Origin: Bicyclus anynana
Taxonomy: Eukaryota > Arthropoda > Insecta > Lepidoptera > Nymphalidae
Direction: 5' to 3'
Assembly: GCF_947172395.1 (NCBI RefSeq)
Contig: NC_069085.1
Coordinates: 7,844,112 to 7,908,111, forward strand
Length of the DNA: 64,000 nt
In this document: positions 1 to 10,796 of the stretch, piece by piece
How positions within the stretch are numbered: position 1 is the stretch's first letter
Layout of the letters: each line of letters begins with the position of its first letter
Notes under the pieces: generated by a model
Told to the model about the DNA's origin: nothing
What the model saw: the letters and a program-made list of their open reading frames with translations, nothing else
Databases searched by the model: none
Position numbers and translations under genes: made by a program

Positions 1-45
1 AGCCAAACTCTAAATGTCCGCTAATGTTTTTTTTTCTAATTTTAG

Positions 46-3000
46 ACAAGTGGTGCCATCAGTGAAGCCTGGCTACCTGCGTCCACTGGTGCCGGAGCAG
101 GCGCCTGAGAAGCCCGAACCCTGGACGGCTGTCATGGATGACATCGAGCGCGTGATCATGTCCGGGGTCACACACTGGCACTCCCCGCGCTTCCACGCTT
201 ACTTCCCTACCGCTAACTCGTACCCATCCATCGTAGCTGATATGCTTAGCGGAGCTATTGCGTGCATCGGATTTACTTGGGTAAGTAAATGTTGGTTACA
301 ATGCTAGTACCACACCCTCAATGCTCGTAAAATTGAGAAAAACAATTTTTTTTTACGGTCGTCACGTACGTACGTACGTACGTAGAAAAAAAATACCTCA
401 TCATCATCATTAATAACCCATATTTGACTTACTGTTAAGCACGAGTCTCCTCTCAGAATGAGAGAGGTTAGGCTAATAGTCCACCACGCTGGCCCAATGC
501 GGGTAGGCAGACTTCACACACGCAGAGAATTAAGAAAATTCTCAGGTTTTTACTTCACAGTTTGAGATATGTAATATTTAATTTCTTAAAATTCACATAC
601 CAAACTGAAAAGTTGAAGATACATGTCCAAAACCGGACTCGAATCCACGCTCTCCGAATCGAAACATAGGTCATATGCAATTTGCTATCAAGATTAGTCG
701 TGACAACTATAAATAGCTATAAGCACTTATTTTCGTAAGATCGGTGATAGCCCAATAGATATGACCTCTGCCTCCGATTCCGGAGGGTGTGGGTTCGAAT
801 CCGGTTTGAAGCATGCACCTCTAACTTTTCAGTTGTGTGCATTTAAGAAACCTATCACGTGTCTCAAACGCTGAAGGAAAAACATCATGAGGAAACCTGC
901 ATACCAGAGACTTTTCTTAATTTTCTACTACTATTGGCCTAACCCCTCTCATTCTGAGAGGGGGAGCTCAGCAGTGAGCCGAATATGAGTTGATAATGAT
1001 GATGATGACGTAATACAGTTACCAATATAGAATAAAACTCGTTGCGGAAGTTGGTATGTGCATGCATTGGTGGGACCATGGAATTCTTGTTAAAGTAATT
1101 TAATTTACATTCCTCCTACATATGAAATTACATAAATATTTCACCTAGGTAAATTATATTTTTTGTCTCAAAGTCAATGTCATTGTCAATAGTGCCGTAA
1201 ATGCGAACAAGGTAAACAGGTGACGCGAGTATCTTACATAGTCCACTATATTATAATAGTAACTTTATACTCATACCACCTGTTGTAAGATTCAGAAATC
1301 TTAAAATTTTTGATGCATAATCGTATTTTTATCACACGTAATTAAGGTACGGATCACTTGTGTGCAGGACAAATATACAACATAGGTACCTACATATTTC
1401 GATGACGATGTTGGTAATGATCTTGTCTGAGACGAATGACGTTGGTAGGTACGCGTCTCATTGATGATGATGACTAACGTCAATTTTGATAATAATACAG
1501 AGACGGAAAATCACGCCCTACATTTTATTTGATGTAACTACATTAAATAAAATGTAGGCCGTTTACCTACCGTATACGTCTGACTATACCTCCGTGGCGC
1601 AGTGGTATGCGCGGTGGATTTACAAGACGGAGGTCCTGGGTTCGATCCCCGGCTGGGCCGATTGAGATTTTCTTAATCGGTCCAGGTCTGGCTGGTGAGA
1701 GGCTTCGGTCGTGGCTAGTTACCACCTTACCGGCAAAGACGTACCTCTAAGCGATTTAGCGTTCCGGTACGATGTCGTGTAGTAACCGAAAAGGGGTGTG
1801 GATTTTCATCCTCCTCCTAACAAGTTAGCCCGCTTCCATCTTAGACTGTATCATCACTTACCCATCAGGTGATATTGTAGTCAAGGGCTAACTTGTAAAG
1901 AGTAAAAAAAAAAATACGTATAGCTTGAATTGAAGAGGGGATTTTAGGATCTATTCGAGTGCGTCAGATAAGCCTAAGGAAGGAACCTTTCATGCTGTTT
2001 AATACCTCCAGCAAGTATGAGCCCACGATATTGGTAGGTACGCTTAGGGCAATATAAAAAATATATCTTCAGAAATACTCAACCAGCATAGATAAGGGTA
2101 AGGTGTTAATAGCTATAAGTATATAAAAGTGTGTATTTCGGATATCTGATGATTTGTGCGTAACCTTTATGAATTACCAGAAATAAGAAATTTTACATAT
2201 ATAACATTAAAGGAGTGTCTTTTAAATTACAGATTGCTAGTCCCGCTTGCACTGAACTGGAAGTAGTGATGTTGGATTGGCTGGGTCAGATGATTGGACT
2301 CCCCGAAGAGTTCCTAGCGCGCTCTGGCGGCGAAGCAGGCGGCGTGATCCAAGGCACGGCCAGTGAAGCTACTCTGGTCGCGCTTCTTGGAGCGAAGTCC
2401 CGTACCATGCATAGATTGAAGGAGCAACACCCTGAATGGACAGAAGTTGAAATTCTTTCCAAACTTGTGGGATATTGTAACAGTGAGTTCATAATTATGG
2501 GGTTTTAATTTTATGGAATAAGGAACCATAAAATTTGGTTTTGTGGTTGGTAAATTCCACGCCGGGAATCATAGAATTCCTACCTGTCAATCAAGGGTAG
2601 TGCTAGGTGTATCTCTGCGTGATAGAATCAGAAATGAGGAGATCCGTAGAAGAACTAAAGTCACCGTCATAGTTCAACGAATGGCGAAGCTGAAGTAGCA
2701 ATGGGCGGGGCACATACTTTGAAGGGCCGATGGACTATGGGCTCCCAAGGTGCTGGAATGGCGACCCCGCACTAGAAAACGCAGTGTTGGGTGACCCTCC
2801 GTCACCAGGTGGACTGACGACCTCAAGCGAGTCGCAGGGATTCGCTGAATGCAGGATCGTGAAGTTGGAAGTCCCCACAAAAGGCCCATGTACTGCAGTG
2901 AACGTCCATCGGCTGATATGATGATGATGATTCCAAGTTTCAGCCATACAAACCATTCAGTATTTTTTGCGTGAGAGTAAAAAATATCCATACAAACTTT

Positions 3001-4700
3001 CGCATAGTTAGTAACAAATATTACCTAAGCTCAATAGGTAATTAAGATAAAAACTATCCTAAATTTTAAGTTACCTACGGAAAATTTAGTTGCGAAACAT
3101 GCTCAAATCGGTTCAATACTTTCCACAAGAACGTTATGAATATTATTCAGAGCTTAACCTGAACGTAATGTGTCGACTAACGCGACACCAGATTTACATA
3201 TACCTAGATTAAACTATTTTAAGATATGTGGGTAGGTAGATTTAAAATCAATCATCATCATTATCATCATCAGCCGATGAAAAAAGAAAATATTTACAAG
3301 TACGCGTCATCTAATAAACAAATCTCAATACGCCAGCGCTATTAACCCTTGTGGATGGTAACGCTTAGGTATCATCTGGGTCAAATATGTTATATGCGCC
3401 AGCTCTTTGGTCACCTGAAGTTTGGATAGTATACTTAATTGTTTCTTCTAAAATCTAAAGTAGCAGTAGATTCCTAATTTAAAACTTATATTTTCAGAGC
3501 AAGCCCATTCGTCTGTAGAGCGCGCTGGTCTTCTGGGTGGAGTGAAACTTCGCAGTTTAGCGCCCGACAATAAGCGACGTCTACGTGGGGACACCCTAAA
3601 GGAGGCTATAGAAGAGGATACTCGTAATGGACTTATACCTTTTTATGTGAGTAGCCACAATTGCAGCTCATCTCACTAATATTATAAAGTGTAGTGGTTC
3701 TTGTACTATTGTGTATTATGTGGCTCATGTCACAGACTACGAGTACTTTCATATGCTCATGTTCTAAATCGTACACCACCTGGACGTTCTGGTTGGAATG
3801 AACGACGACGACCTTGGCTTGAATGATAAAATCAATTATAAGATGTAGGTATACTCGTAGAAACCGATTAGGATAATTTTCTGAAACTGCTCTATCCTGC
3901 TCAGGGCAAAAGCGTATATAAATATAGGTCCGTAGTCAATAGTTAACAAATACCTTACTAAGTTATTCAAAAATCTGTTTCAGGTCGTGGCGACACTAGG
4001 AACGACTTCTTCTTGCGCTTTCGACGCATTAGATGAGATCGGTAATGTTTGCAAAGAAAAAGACATTTGGTTGCATGTTGATGCCGCTTACGCTGGTTCA
4101 GCCTTCATTTGCCCGGAATACCGTTATCTGATGAAGGGCGTGGAGAAGGCGGATTCCTTCAATTTCAACCCACACAAATGGATGCTGGTCAATTTCGACT
4201 GTTCCGCTATGTGGCTCAAGCAACCCAGATGGATAGTAGATGCTTTTAGCGTCGACCCGCTCTACTTGAAACACGATCAGCAAGGCTCTGCCCCCGACTA
4301 CCGCCACTGGCAAATCCCACTCGGCCGTCGTTTCCGCTCTCTGAAATTGTGGTTCGTCTTGAGGCTGTACGGCGTAGAGAATCTCCAAAAACATATTCGT
4401 AAACACATCGCCCTAGCTCACCTTTACGAAAAACTTTGTCTTGAAGATGATCGATTTGAACTGTATGAAGAAGTCACTATGGGACTAGTTTGCTTCAGAC
4501 TGAAAGGAAGCAACGACATTAACGAGGCTCTACTGAGGCGTATTAATGGACGCGGCAAGATTCATCTCGTGCCGTCGAAGATCGACGACGTTTATTTCCT
4601 GCGACTCGCGATCTGTTCGCGTTACTCCGAAGAAAACGACATCCGTGAATCATGGGCCGAAGTAAAGGCTTCGGCTAACGAAGTCTTAGCTGGAAATTAA
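46..4700 (+). CDS. Ddc: Dopa decarboxylase (aromatic L-amino acid decarboxylase), 5' partial
   Basis: PLP-dependent enzyme that decarboxylates DOPA to dopamine (and 5-HTP to serotonin), used in cuticle tanning and in neurons. Four exons are read: 46-280, 2233-2482, 3498-3646 and 3984-4700. All have GT-AG borders and matching phases and give about 449 residues; the N-terminal 30-40 residues lie before the window. The protein follows insect Ddc closely: VTHWHSPRFHAYFPTANSYP, then GFTW joined to IASPACTELE, then QAHSSVERAGLLGG. The PLP lysine is in NPHKW (codon 4176-4178). The His of QAHSS and the loop Tyr of DPLYLKHD are kept; these mark a true decarboxylase rather than the related aldehyde synthases, which carry Asn at the His position. 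AATAAA lies at 4742. Intron 1 (281-2232) holds three SINEs and intron 2 holds a LINE tail. A Ddc paralogue is possible but the match is strong. Confidence 0.93.
364..384. repeat. ACGT tetranucleotide microsatellite
   Basis: About five copies of the self-complementary unit ACGT in Ddc intron 1, 84 bases after the exon donor. Confidence 0.85.
398..705 (-). repeat. tRNA-derived SINE (family B), reverse copy
   Basis: Reverse-oriented copy of a SINE seen about seven times in the window. The body carries the shared stretch 'cagaatgagagaggttagg' and 'cacacgcagagaattaag', and the tRNA-like head lies at the right end (box-B-like gattcgag, here decayed). The left end is a CAT-rich tail. It faces the forward copy at 738-1011. 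Confidence 0.75.
738..1011 (+). repeat. tRNA-derived SINE (family B), forward copy
   Basis: The head resembles a tRNA: gatagcccaatagatatgac (A-box side), then the B-box gggttcgaatccgg. The body is the shared 'gaggaaacctgcataccag' segment and the tail is (TGATGA)n. It lies head-to-head with the reverse copy 30 bases upstream in Ddc intron 1. Confidence 0.8.
1517..1558. repeat. Hairpin with perfect 14-bp arms
   Basis: Arms at 1517-1530 and 1545-1558 (cctacattttattt and its complement) around a 14-base loop. Possibly the remnant of a small inverted-repeat element. Confidence 0.6.
1585..1914 (+). repeat. tRNA-derived SINE (family A)
   Basis: The tRNA-like head has the A-box tggcgcagtggtatgcg and the B-box ggttcgatccccg, followed by an unrelated body ending tagtcaagggctaacttg and an A-rich tail (about 1902-1914). 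A second copy, reversed, lies in an ICE1 intron at 25994-26312, and a tail fragment near 37792-37850. It is not a working tRNA gene: the cloverleaf is imperfect and a SINE body is fused to it. Confidence 0.8.
2587..2933 (+). pseudogene. 5'-truncated RTE-like LINE, 3' end of reverse-transcriptase ORF
   Basis: In Ddc intron 2. Broken frames read as the C-terminal end of a non-LTR retrotransposon polyprotein: RDRIRNEEIRRRTKVT, then a KLKxQWAGHI-like stretch, KVLEWRPRTRKRSVG and TRWTDDLKRVAG, with stops and shifts between them. It ends in a (TGATGA)n run near 2921-2932, as usual for this LINE group in Lepidoptera. A reverse fragment of the same 3' end lies at 33497-33605, and the block at 3245-3280 resembles a third tail. 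Confidence 0.7.
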
Positions 4701-4741
4701 ATTTTAAGACCCAAATACCTCTCTTCTTTATGCAATATATT

Positions 4742-4747
4742 AATAAA
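4742..4747 (+). terminator. Polyadenylation signal AATAAA of Ddc
   Basis: AATAAA 42 bases after the Ddc stop codon, the first canonical signal downstream. Confidence 0.7.
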
Positions 4748-4799
4748 GGTTAAGGTTGATGTCTGCGTAACTAAATATTTATAGGTAGGTACCATTGAT

Positions 4800-5135
4800 C
4801 TCCTATTAAAAAGTGGATGCACAATCAGCGACTAAAAAACGTCCCCACTCTATGAGTGTCAAACACAACTTCTTGGAACTCAATTCAAGTAGTCGCATTT
4901 GCAAATTCAAACTCAATCCTTAAGGTTGAATTTGCTCTGAATTTGGGTTTTTTTGAACATTGGACTATATTTATCGGCCTTTCGGTATAATAAATAAAAT
5001 AAAAAATTCTTTGCCAATAATTCTAAATTCTTAAACTGCCAAAGCAGTATCTATTGGCCAGTTTTTACGTGACATTTTCTACATGATTATTGAGTGCATC
5101 CTTTTACTTTATGAGGTCAATGGTAGGTGCCTATA
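4800..5135 (+). repeat. Dispersed ~300-bp non-coding repeat, copy 1
   Basis: Shares long stretches with three other copies (5928-6225, 21365-21685, 28355-28585): gtggatgcacaatcagcgac at the left, tcaatccttaaggttgaatt in the middle, and a right end near cattttctacatgatt followed by a T-rich run and gaggtcaatgg. No coding potential and no clear terminal inverted repeat. Class unknown, MITE-like by size. Confidence 0.7.
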
Positions 5136-5420
5136 CTTATTATTATTATTGATGTTCATTGGAAAATGTTACATATTTTAGTACAATATTCGGATAATGG
5201 AATAGATGAGATGAAATATTAATTATATATTGTTCTATAAAAAATAGAATTATGACCAATTTAAAAATTATACAATTTGCAATCTTTATGTACTTTTGAC
5301 TTGGATTTGTAAAACTTCTTTTTTCTCAGAATCTCTTTTTTAAGGATACCGTTTCAGTATGCAATTTTTTAATGCAATTTTGTATTTTATAAATTAAAAT
5401 TTATATTTTTCATTTTATCG

Positions 5421-5466
5421 ATATGCCTACAGCCCTACATATTTATATGTAGGGCTGTAGGCATAT
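5421..5466. repeat. Perfect palindrome, 22-bp arms, 2-base spacer
   Basis: Left arm 5421-5442 and right arm 5445-5466 are exact reverse complements (atatgcctacagccctacat... on the left). It lies between the two copies of the ~300-bp repeat downstream of Ddc. Confidence 0.9.
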
Positions 5467-5757
5467 ACCTATTGTTTTTATGTTCCTACATAATAAGATG
5501 TTGAACTGTGATGTTATAAATTATTTATTGCCATGTTGCAGTAGATATACGTTAAAATAATTATTTATCAATGTGTGTATCCACTTAACTTAAAATATTA
5601 TATGAAATATATGGAGATAATGATCATTTAAAGTTTGTATTTTTATGCAACCTACTTGTTTGCTTTAAGCACTGGGTACAGAATAGTAATATACCTTAGA
5701 TAGTAACTATGAGTACAAGTACCTACTGTCACTTAAATCCAAAATGCATTGTGGGTA

Positions 5758-5800
5758 GTCTCACTATGGAGCATACTCCAGACATGCTCCATGGTGAGAC
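5758..5800. repeat. Hairpin with 17-bp arms
   Basis: gtctcactatggagcat (5758-5774) pairs with atgctccatggtgagac (5784-5800) with one mismatch; loop of 9 bases. Confidence 0.7.
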
Positions 5801-5927
5801 AACAGCAGCATCAGGGGTTGGACGAGCGCAGAAACAAGAACGTAGAACGTAGGGGAATCTAGAATGGGAAGTCTCGTTTACCTATTGTAAGACTTCGAGC
5901 CGGATCTCGGCTTAGATATATTATGAA

Positions 5928-6225
5928 GTGTATGCACAATCAGCGACCAAAAAACGTCGCCACTCAATGAGTAGGTACCAAACATTACTTCTTGGCACTC
6001 AATTTAAGTAGTCGCATTTGCAAATTCAACCTTAAACTCAATCCTTAAGGTTGAATTTGCTCTGAATTTGGGATTTTATTGAATATTGGACTTTATCTAA
6101 AGGACTTAAAGTATAATTTTCTTTATCAATAATTCTAAAACTGTCAAAGCAAAATTACCCAGTTTTTAAGTGAAATTTTCTACATGATTGTGTGTCCTTT
6201 TATAATAAGATGTCAATGTGTAGGT
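5928..6225 (+). repeat. Dispersed ~300-bp non-coding repeat, copy 2
   Basis: Same orientation as copy 1, about 1.1 kb downstream. It keeps gcacaatcagcgac, the middle block tcaatccttaaggttgaatt, and tctacatgatt followed by tccttttataataag at the right. The rest of 4750-6500 shows no gene. Confidence 0.7.
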
Positions 6226-6508
6226 CGTATTATTTGGCCTATGCTGAAAGACATTGGGACTGATCCAGTGTATTACTCAAATATTTCATCATTGCCACAC
6301 TCATTATTAACGAACTGTGCTTTTCAAAGAAATAAGCTTAAACTTCACTTTCGAAAAAAAAAATAAGAAGGTGACGTGTTGAGTTAATCTTCTTGATCTA
6401 TGGATTATATTCTGTCTTTATGACAACTGTAATTTTCATCCCACAAAATTGGGAAGTACAATTAAAATTTTTGGAATAAAAATCACTTCAAAAAATTTTA
6501 TTCAATGG

Positions 6509-8265
6509 ATGATGATGAAATTAACACGTGTGTACTTGTGGCCTAAAAGATGGAGTCATGCGTTAAATACAACTTGCAACAGGAACCTATACCAGCAGTA
6601 TTTTAAATTATCAGTAACACCAAAATGGTGTCGATATATCAGTCGGGCCCCTGATTTAAGGGCATCAGGATTGGAACACTGTATTTTGGATTCATGCTCC
6701 ATCAATCCTACCTGTAAAGAACCAAGAGTTATAATTGTGGGTGCCGGCATGGCAGGTCTATCGGCTGCGCACCGTCTAACGCAGTGTGGCATTCGTAATT
6801 TTGTTGTATTGGAAGCTAAAGAACGGTAAAGATCATAATTTTCGAAATAAAAAAGTAAAGTAGTTTCAAATACCTAATTATCATACCTGCGAGTACCTTT
6901 GCTCGGTACTTAGGTAGGTAGGTATGCAAGGCAAGTCATTTTAACTAGGTTAACATTTACAGGCCAGGTGGACGAATACATTCTTGTTGGCTTGGAGACG
7001 CGGTGATTGAAATGGGAGCTGAATGGATTTTTGGGGCTTGTTTGCCAAATTCTGTATACACGTTAGCTTCCCAAGATAGATTACTGCAAACTCCTTTGCC
7101 TCGCCTAGATTCATCACGGGGTTTATTCTGCACAAGCGAAGGACGAGCCATCGATCTTCCAGTCACCATTACGGCTTATCATACGTTCAGACAAATAGAA
7201 CAACAGGCTGCTAACTTGTTTCGATTAGGTTGTGAACGTCTGCACGGCTCGTTATTGAATTTCATAGGTTTGCGTATTCAACAAGAGCTGCACAATTTTC
7301 CCGAGGATCAAAGATACGATGCTGCAAGAGTAATGTTTGGATTAACTAATATATTGCGAAATAAATGTGGAGATGACTTGTCGCTCGTGAGTGTAGATCA
7401 ATATGGTAGCTATATTGAGTTACCAGGAGGAAGTGTTCGTGTACCCTTAGGTTACGTAGGCGTGATTGCGCCATTGTTGCGGGGACTACCCGATAACTCC
7501 GTACGCTACAACAAGCCTGTAAATGTAATCCGTTGGGGTGCCGGACAGACTGGTATGGGAAGGGTTTTAGTCAAGTGTTGCGATGGAGAAGAGTTAAATG
7601 CTGACTACGTTATCGTCACGGTCTCACTGGGGTGTTTGAAGTGCCAAGCTGACAAACTGTTCGCTCCACCCCTCCCTATGTGCAAATTAGAAGCCATTTG
7701 TAGCCTCGGATTTGGCTTAAGCGACAAAATATTTTTGGAATATGCGGAGCCCTACTGGGTGTGTCATGAAGGCAATTTGAAATTTGCTTGGTCTGCCGAA
7801 GAACTGCAGTGTCGATGTGACTGGACAAGGGGAGTTTGTTCAGTGGACGAGATGCCAGGAAGTAAACACGTTTTGTGTGCGTTAATATCAGGACAAGAAG
7901 CTGCTCTGATGGAAAGCATACCGGAAAACGACGTTGCCGAAGGTCTGACATGTTTATTGCGTAGATTCACGGGCAATCCTTGTCTCCCTTACCCACAAAT
8001 GTTGCTACGATCTCGATGGGCATCTGATCCACACTTCTGTGGATCTTATTCCTATATGGGTTGCTGTTCGACCGTCAGTCACCAGTGCGAGCTCGGAACC
8101 CCAGTGCCAGGCCCGTGCGATGCTCAGCCTCCTATACTCTTATTTGCTGGTGAGGCAACTGTCCCTGGACATTTTGGCACTGTCCACGCTGCAAGACTAA
8201 GCGGTGTTCGCGAAGCAGAACGTATAGTTTTACTGACAAAAAAGTTCGACGGACCTCCGCGTTAA
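6509..8265 (+). CDS. Spermine oxidase-like FAD polyamine oxidase
   Basis: Flavin amine oxidase, expected to oxidise spermine or a related polyamine to an aldehyde and H2O2. Exons 6509-6825 and 6963-8265 (join CG|G CCA, giving ERPGGRIHS) encode 539 residues. ATG 6509 is the first of three consecutive Met codons; no in-frame ATG precedes it after the stop at 6380. The FAD fold is VIIVGAGMAGLSAAHRL with EAKERPGGR; the C-terminal FAD site is LLFAGEATVPGHFGTVHAA. VIVTVSLGCLK and GFGLSDKIFLEYAEPYW match vertebrate spermine oxidase, including the catalytic Lys of DKIFLE. Odd: the conserved WIHG reads WIFG (Phe codon 7030-7032). The ~70-residue leader is basic and Arg/Lys-rich, so a mitochondrial presequence is conceivable; no C-terminal SKL-like peroxisomal signal is seen. 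Substrate cannot be told. Confidence 0.85.
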
Positions 8266-8356
8266 TATACCTAATAACACACAAACAAAATTACTGTTCG
8301 TTTTTCTACCGTTAGTTTACTTTACATCAATGTATTTATATATTCTTTTTGTTAAT

Positions 8357-8362
8357 AATAAA
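8357..8362 (+). terminator. Polyadenylation signal AATAAA of the polyamine oxidase gene
   Basis: AATAAA 92 bases after the stop codon. Confidence 0.65.
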
Positions 8363-8469
8363 ATTAAATATTTTGTTTTTTCGAATTTTACTTTTAATAG
8401 TTACCAAGTTAGGTACTACCTATTAATAAATCTAATGATAGGTAGGTACTGTACCTAGGTGTAATAAAT

Positions 8470-9425
8470 TCAAAAATCGGTCAAGTGTCGGGTTACGCGT
8501 TGTGTAGGGTTCCGTAGATATTAAGTTAGTACTTTAATCCCATAAGTACCTAATGCACAAAAATATCGAAAACGACACCATAGAAAAGACGCTTATAAAT
8601 TCATCCTCACTTAGCTTCTTTGTGCAGTGAGTGATTGCTCACATAAAAAAGGAAACCCAATTTTGTTTTACCTCCCTAAAGACGTATTTAATTAATATAC
8701 ATACCTACACCAAATTTCGTCTTTCTAGTTTTAACAGACTCTTGAGTTATCTTACTGATAACTTTATCTTTTTAATTAACAACGGCATTAGTGCATAATA
8801 ATGCTGTTGTTAATTTTTGATTTCTAATTACGTTTTTCGAGTTAGTCGACTCTATAAATAGCAATTGCTACTTAGCTGTTATAATTTTCCTTGTTATTTC
8901 ACTATACCTACTATATCCTATTCTCGTAATTTTTTTCATGTATCCAACAATCGTTTAGCCGGTAAAGGGTGCAGACATTTTACTAACAAAAATTAGTCCT
9001 CAATTAAAAGCTCAATATTTGACAAATGAATCTAAATCGAAAAGTATTAGTAAATGACCCCCTTTCTAGTTACATACTCATGCAATACAATACACACGCA
9101 TACAATTTACAGCTTTTTATTAAATAAGTTTCTGCGCTAAACCGCGGACAGACGGACGGACACACAGCCATGGCAAAACTATAAGGATTCCTTGTAGACT
9201 ATGTAATACTAATAACCTTTTTATTAGTATTCCATAGTCCACAAGGAATCCTGTAATGATCCTGTAAGGATGAATCTTGTAATTATATTTTTAGGTAAGT
9301 ACCCTAAACATACATTTTCAATATATTAAGGTTTCTAACATTAAGTCTCCGAGCTAAGCCAAGAATGGACATGGCGAAACTATATGGGTTGCGTTTTGTA
9401 TACGGAACCCTAAAATGCAGCTAGT
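8470..9425. repeat. Composite dispersed repeat with internal 30-bp hairpin
   Basis: Begins tcggtcaagtgtcgggtt and agggttccgta, and ends atacggaaccctaaaatg, resembling an abundant lepidopteran interspersed repeat; blocks 'gacagacggacggac' and 'catggcaaaactat' recur in it. Inside, 9184-9252 is a near-perfect hairpin (aggattccttgtagactatg against its complement). No ORF of interest. Class uncertain. Confidence 0.5.
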
Positions 9426-9429
9426 CTTC

Positions 9430-10255
9430 TCATAGTATAAATTCATGGAAATAAAGTCTGGTGTAGGTATATAATAAAAAAAAAAAATGCTTGTTAATAT
9501 AATTTAATTACATACCACAGGAATACTGATATACTTAGATTCACATGTCAGAGATTTTTAGTTAAAGTATTTATAAGAAGATACCTATAGATAAGTTGGG
9601 TACACATTGGCAACATGCTAATTTTATACACACAACATCCAATACGTGATTTGCTTTTTGGATTTGTTTGGATTGCGTGTTGCCATTGTGCTGCATACTT
9701 ACCTAACCTAATGCTCCATTACTATTCAATAAATAAAATGTAAAATGAGGGAATTATTTTAGTAAATGCAATTCTTATGAGTGTAAACCTAAAATTATTA
9801 ATACGTAGTACATTACAAATAGACCAGACTCCCCAATTAATATTACGTACCCATACGTGCTACCTATATCCAAATAAAGATAATCTATTTCCAGAAGACG
9901 GGTGTGGGTATAGTAAGACAGAACAAACGCGTTTGTGTGTCCACACTAATACTAGTTGACTCTCGCGACTGTTCTCAAATTCTACTATTACCTACATACC
10001 TCTCTACCAAATTTCGTCTTTGGATGTCAAGCAATTTTTGATATTTCGCATTTATAATCTAAAATAAAAGTGACCTTTCGCTTAAATATATTTTATTAAT
10101 ACCGTTACGTGTTTCCTTTTCATATCTAAATAGCTGAACCGATTTTGATGAATTTTAGTACAGAGATAAACTGGAGCTTTGAGCAGAACATAGGCTACTC
10201 TCATTTGTGAAAAAAAGAATTTCACGCAAACGAAGTTGCGGGCGTCAGCTAAACT
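9430..10255. other. Intergenic, AT-rich, with an interspersed-repeat copy
   Basis: No gene is seen. The right half (about 9990-10255) has the features of a widespread family whose end reads acgaagttgcgggcgtcagct. This end is shared, more or less decayed, with copies near 17100, 43395, 46970, 52790, 55010 and 61575. The 60-90 codon ORFs here have no recognisable similarity. Confidence 0.45.
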
Positions 10256-10657
10256 AAAGGAATGCAAACACATTATTTTGAGGGGAACACACCATCCCAT
10301 TGAAATAATGTAACTCCAATTTACCAAAAACAGTTGCTTACTTATAAACATGTTCCTGTTTTATATACTATGCTACTGTACACACAAATACCTGTCTTAA
10401 ACATGTACTACTAAACCCAAAGCAAAAGCCAAACCGTCTTCCGAAAATAGAATAGCTATACCAATTTACCTTTTAAATTAGGTGCATATTTAACATCTAC
10501 TTTCCTACTTTATCTTTGTTATTTAATGAAAATTATTGCAATAAATATATCTAAAACATGTCACATAAACCAGTTACAAATAAAGTATTATGCTGTTGGG
10601 TAAACAAGTTGTTTTAAATTGTATTATTATCACAATACAGTTACAATAAGTTACATT

Positions 10658-10663
10658 TTTATT
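10658..10663 (-). terminator. Polyadenylation signal of the BTB gene
   Basis: TTTATT on the + strand (AATAAA on the minus strand), about 135 bases past the stop codon of the minus-strand BTB gene. Other AT-rich candidates exist further on. Confidence 0.45.
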
Positions 10664-10796
10664 GCCAAGGTGCATTAGACAAAAATTGAAGTGAAAATGA
10701 AGTGACATTTTAATGATAACACTATTGAAAGTTGATAACCCCAATTAAACATGAGTTTCATAAATTATTCTTATGTGGGGTAAATTTTGCAAATAC

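Noticed and set aside
364..384. CRISPR-like array
   Set aside because: Simple ACGT microsatellite with no spacers; no CRISPR array exists in the window.
1585..1660. A functional tRNA gene at the head of the SINE
   Set aside because: A and B boxes are present, but the stems are imperfect and the unit is fused to a repeated SINE body with an A-rich tail.
46..4700. 3,4-dihydroxyphenylacetaldehyde synthase (amd-like) instead of Ddc
   Set aside because: The His of QAHSS is kept and overall similarity is to true Ddc; the synthases have Asn there.
6449..6508. N-terminal extension of the polyamine oxidase from 6449
   Set aside because: Codon 6449 is TTG, not a normal eukaryotic start; the first ATG in frame is 6509.
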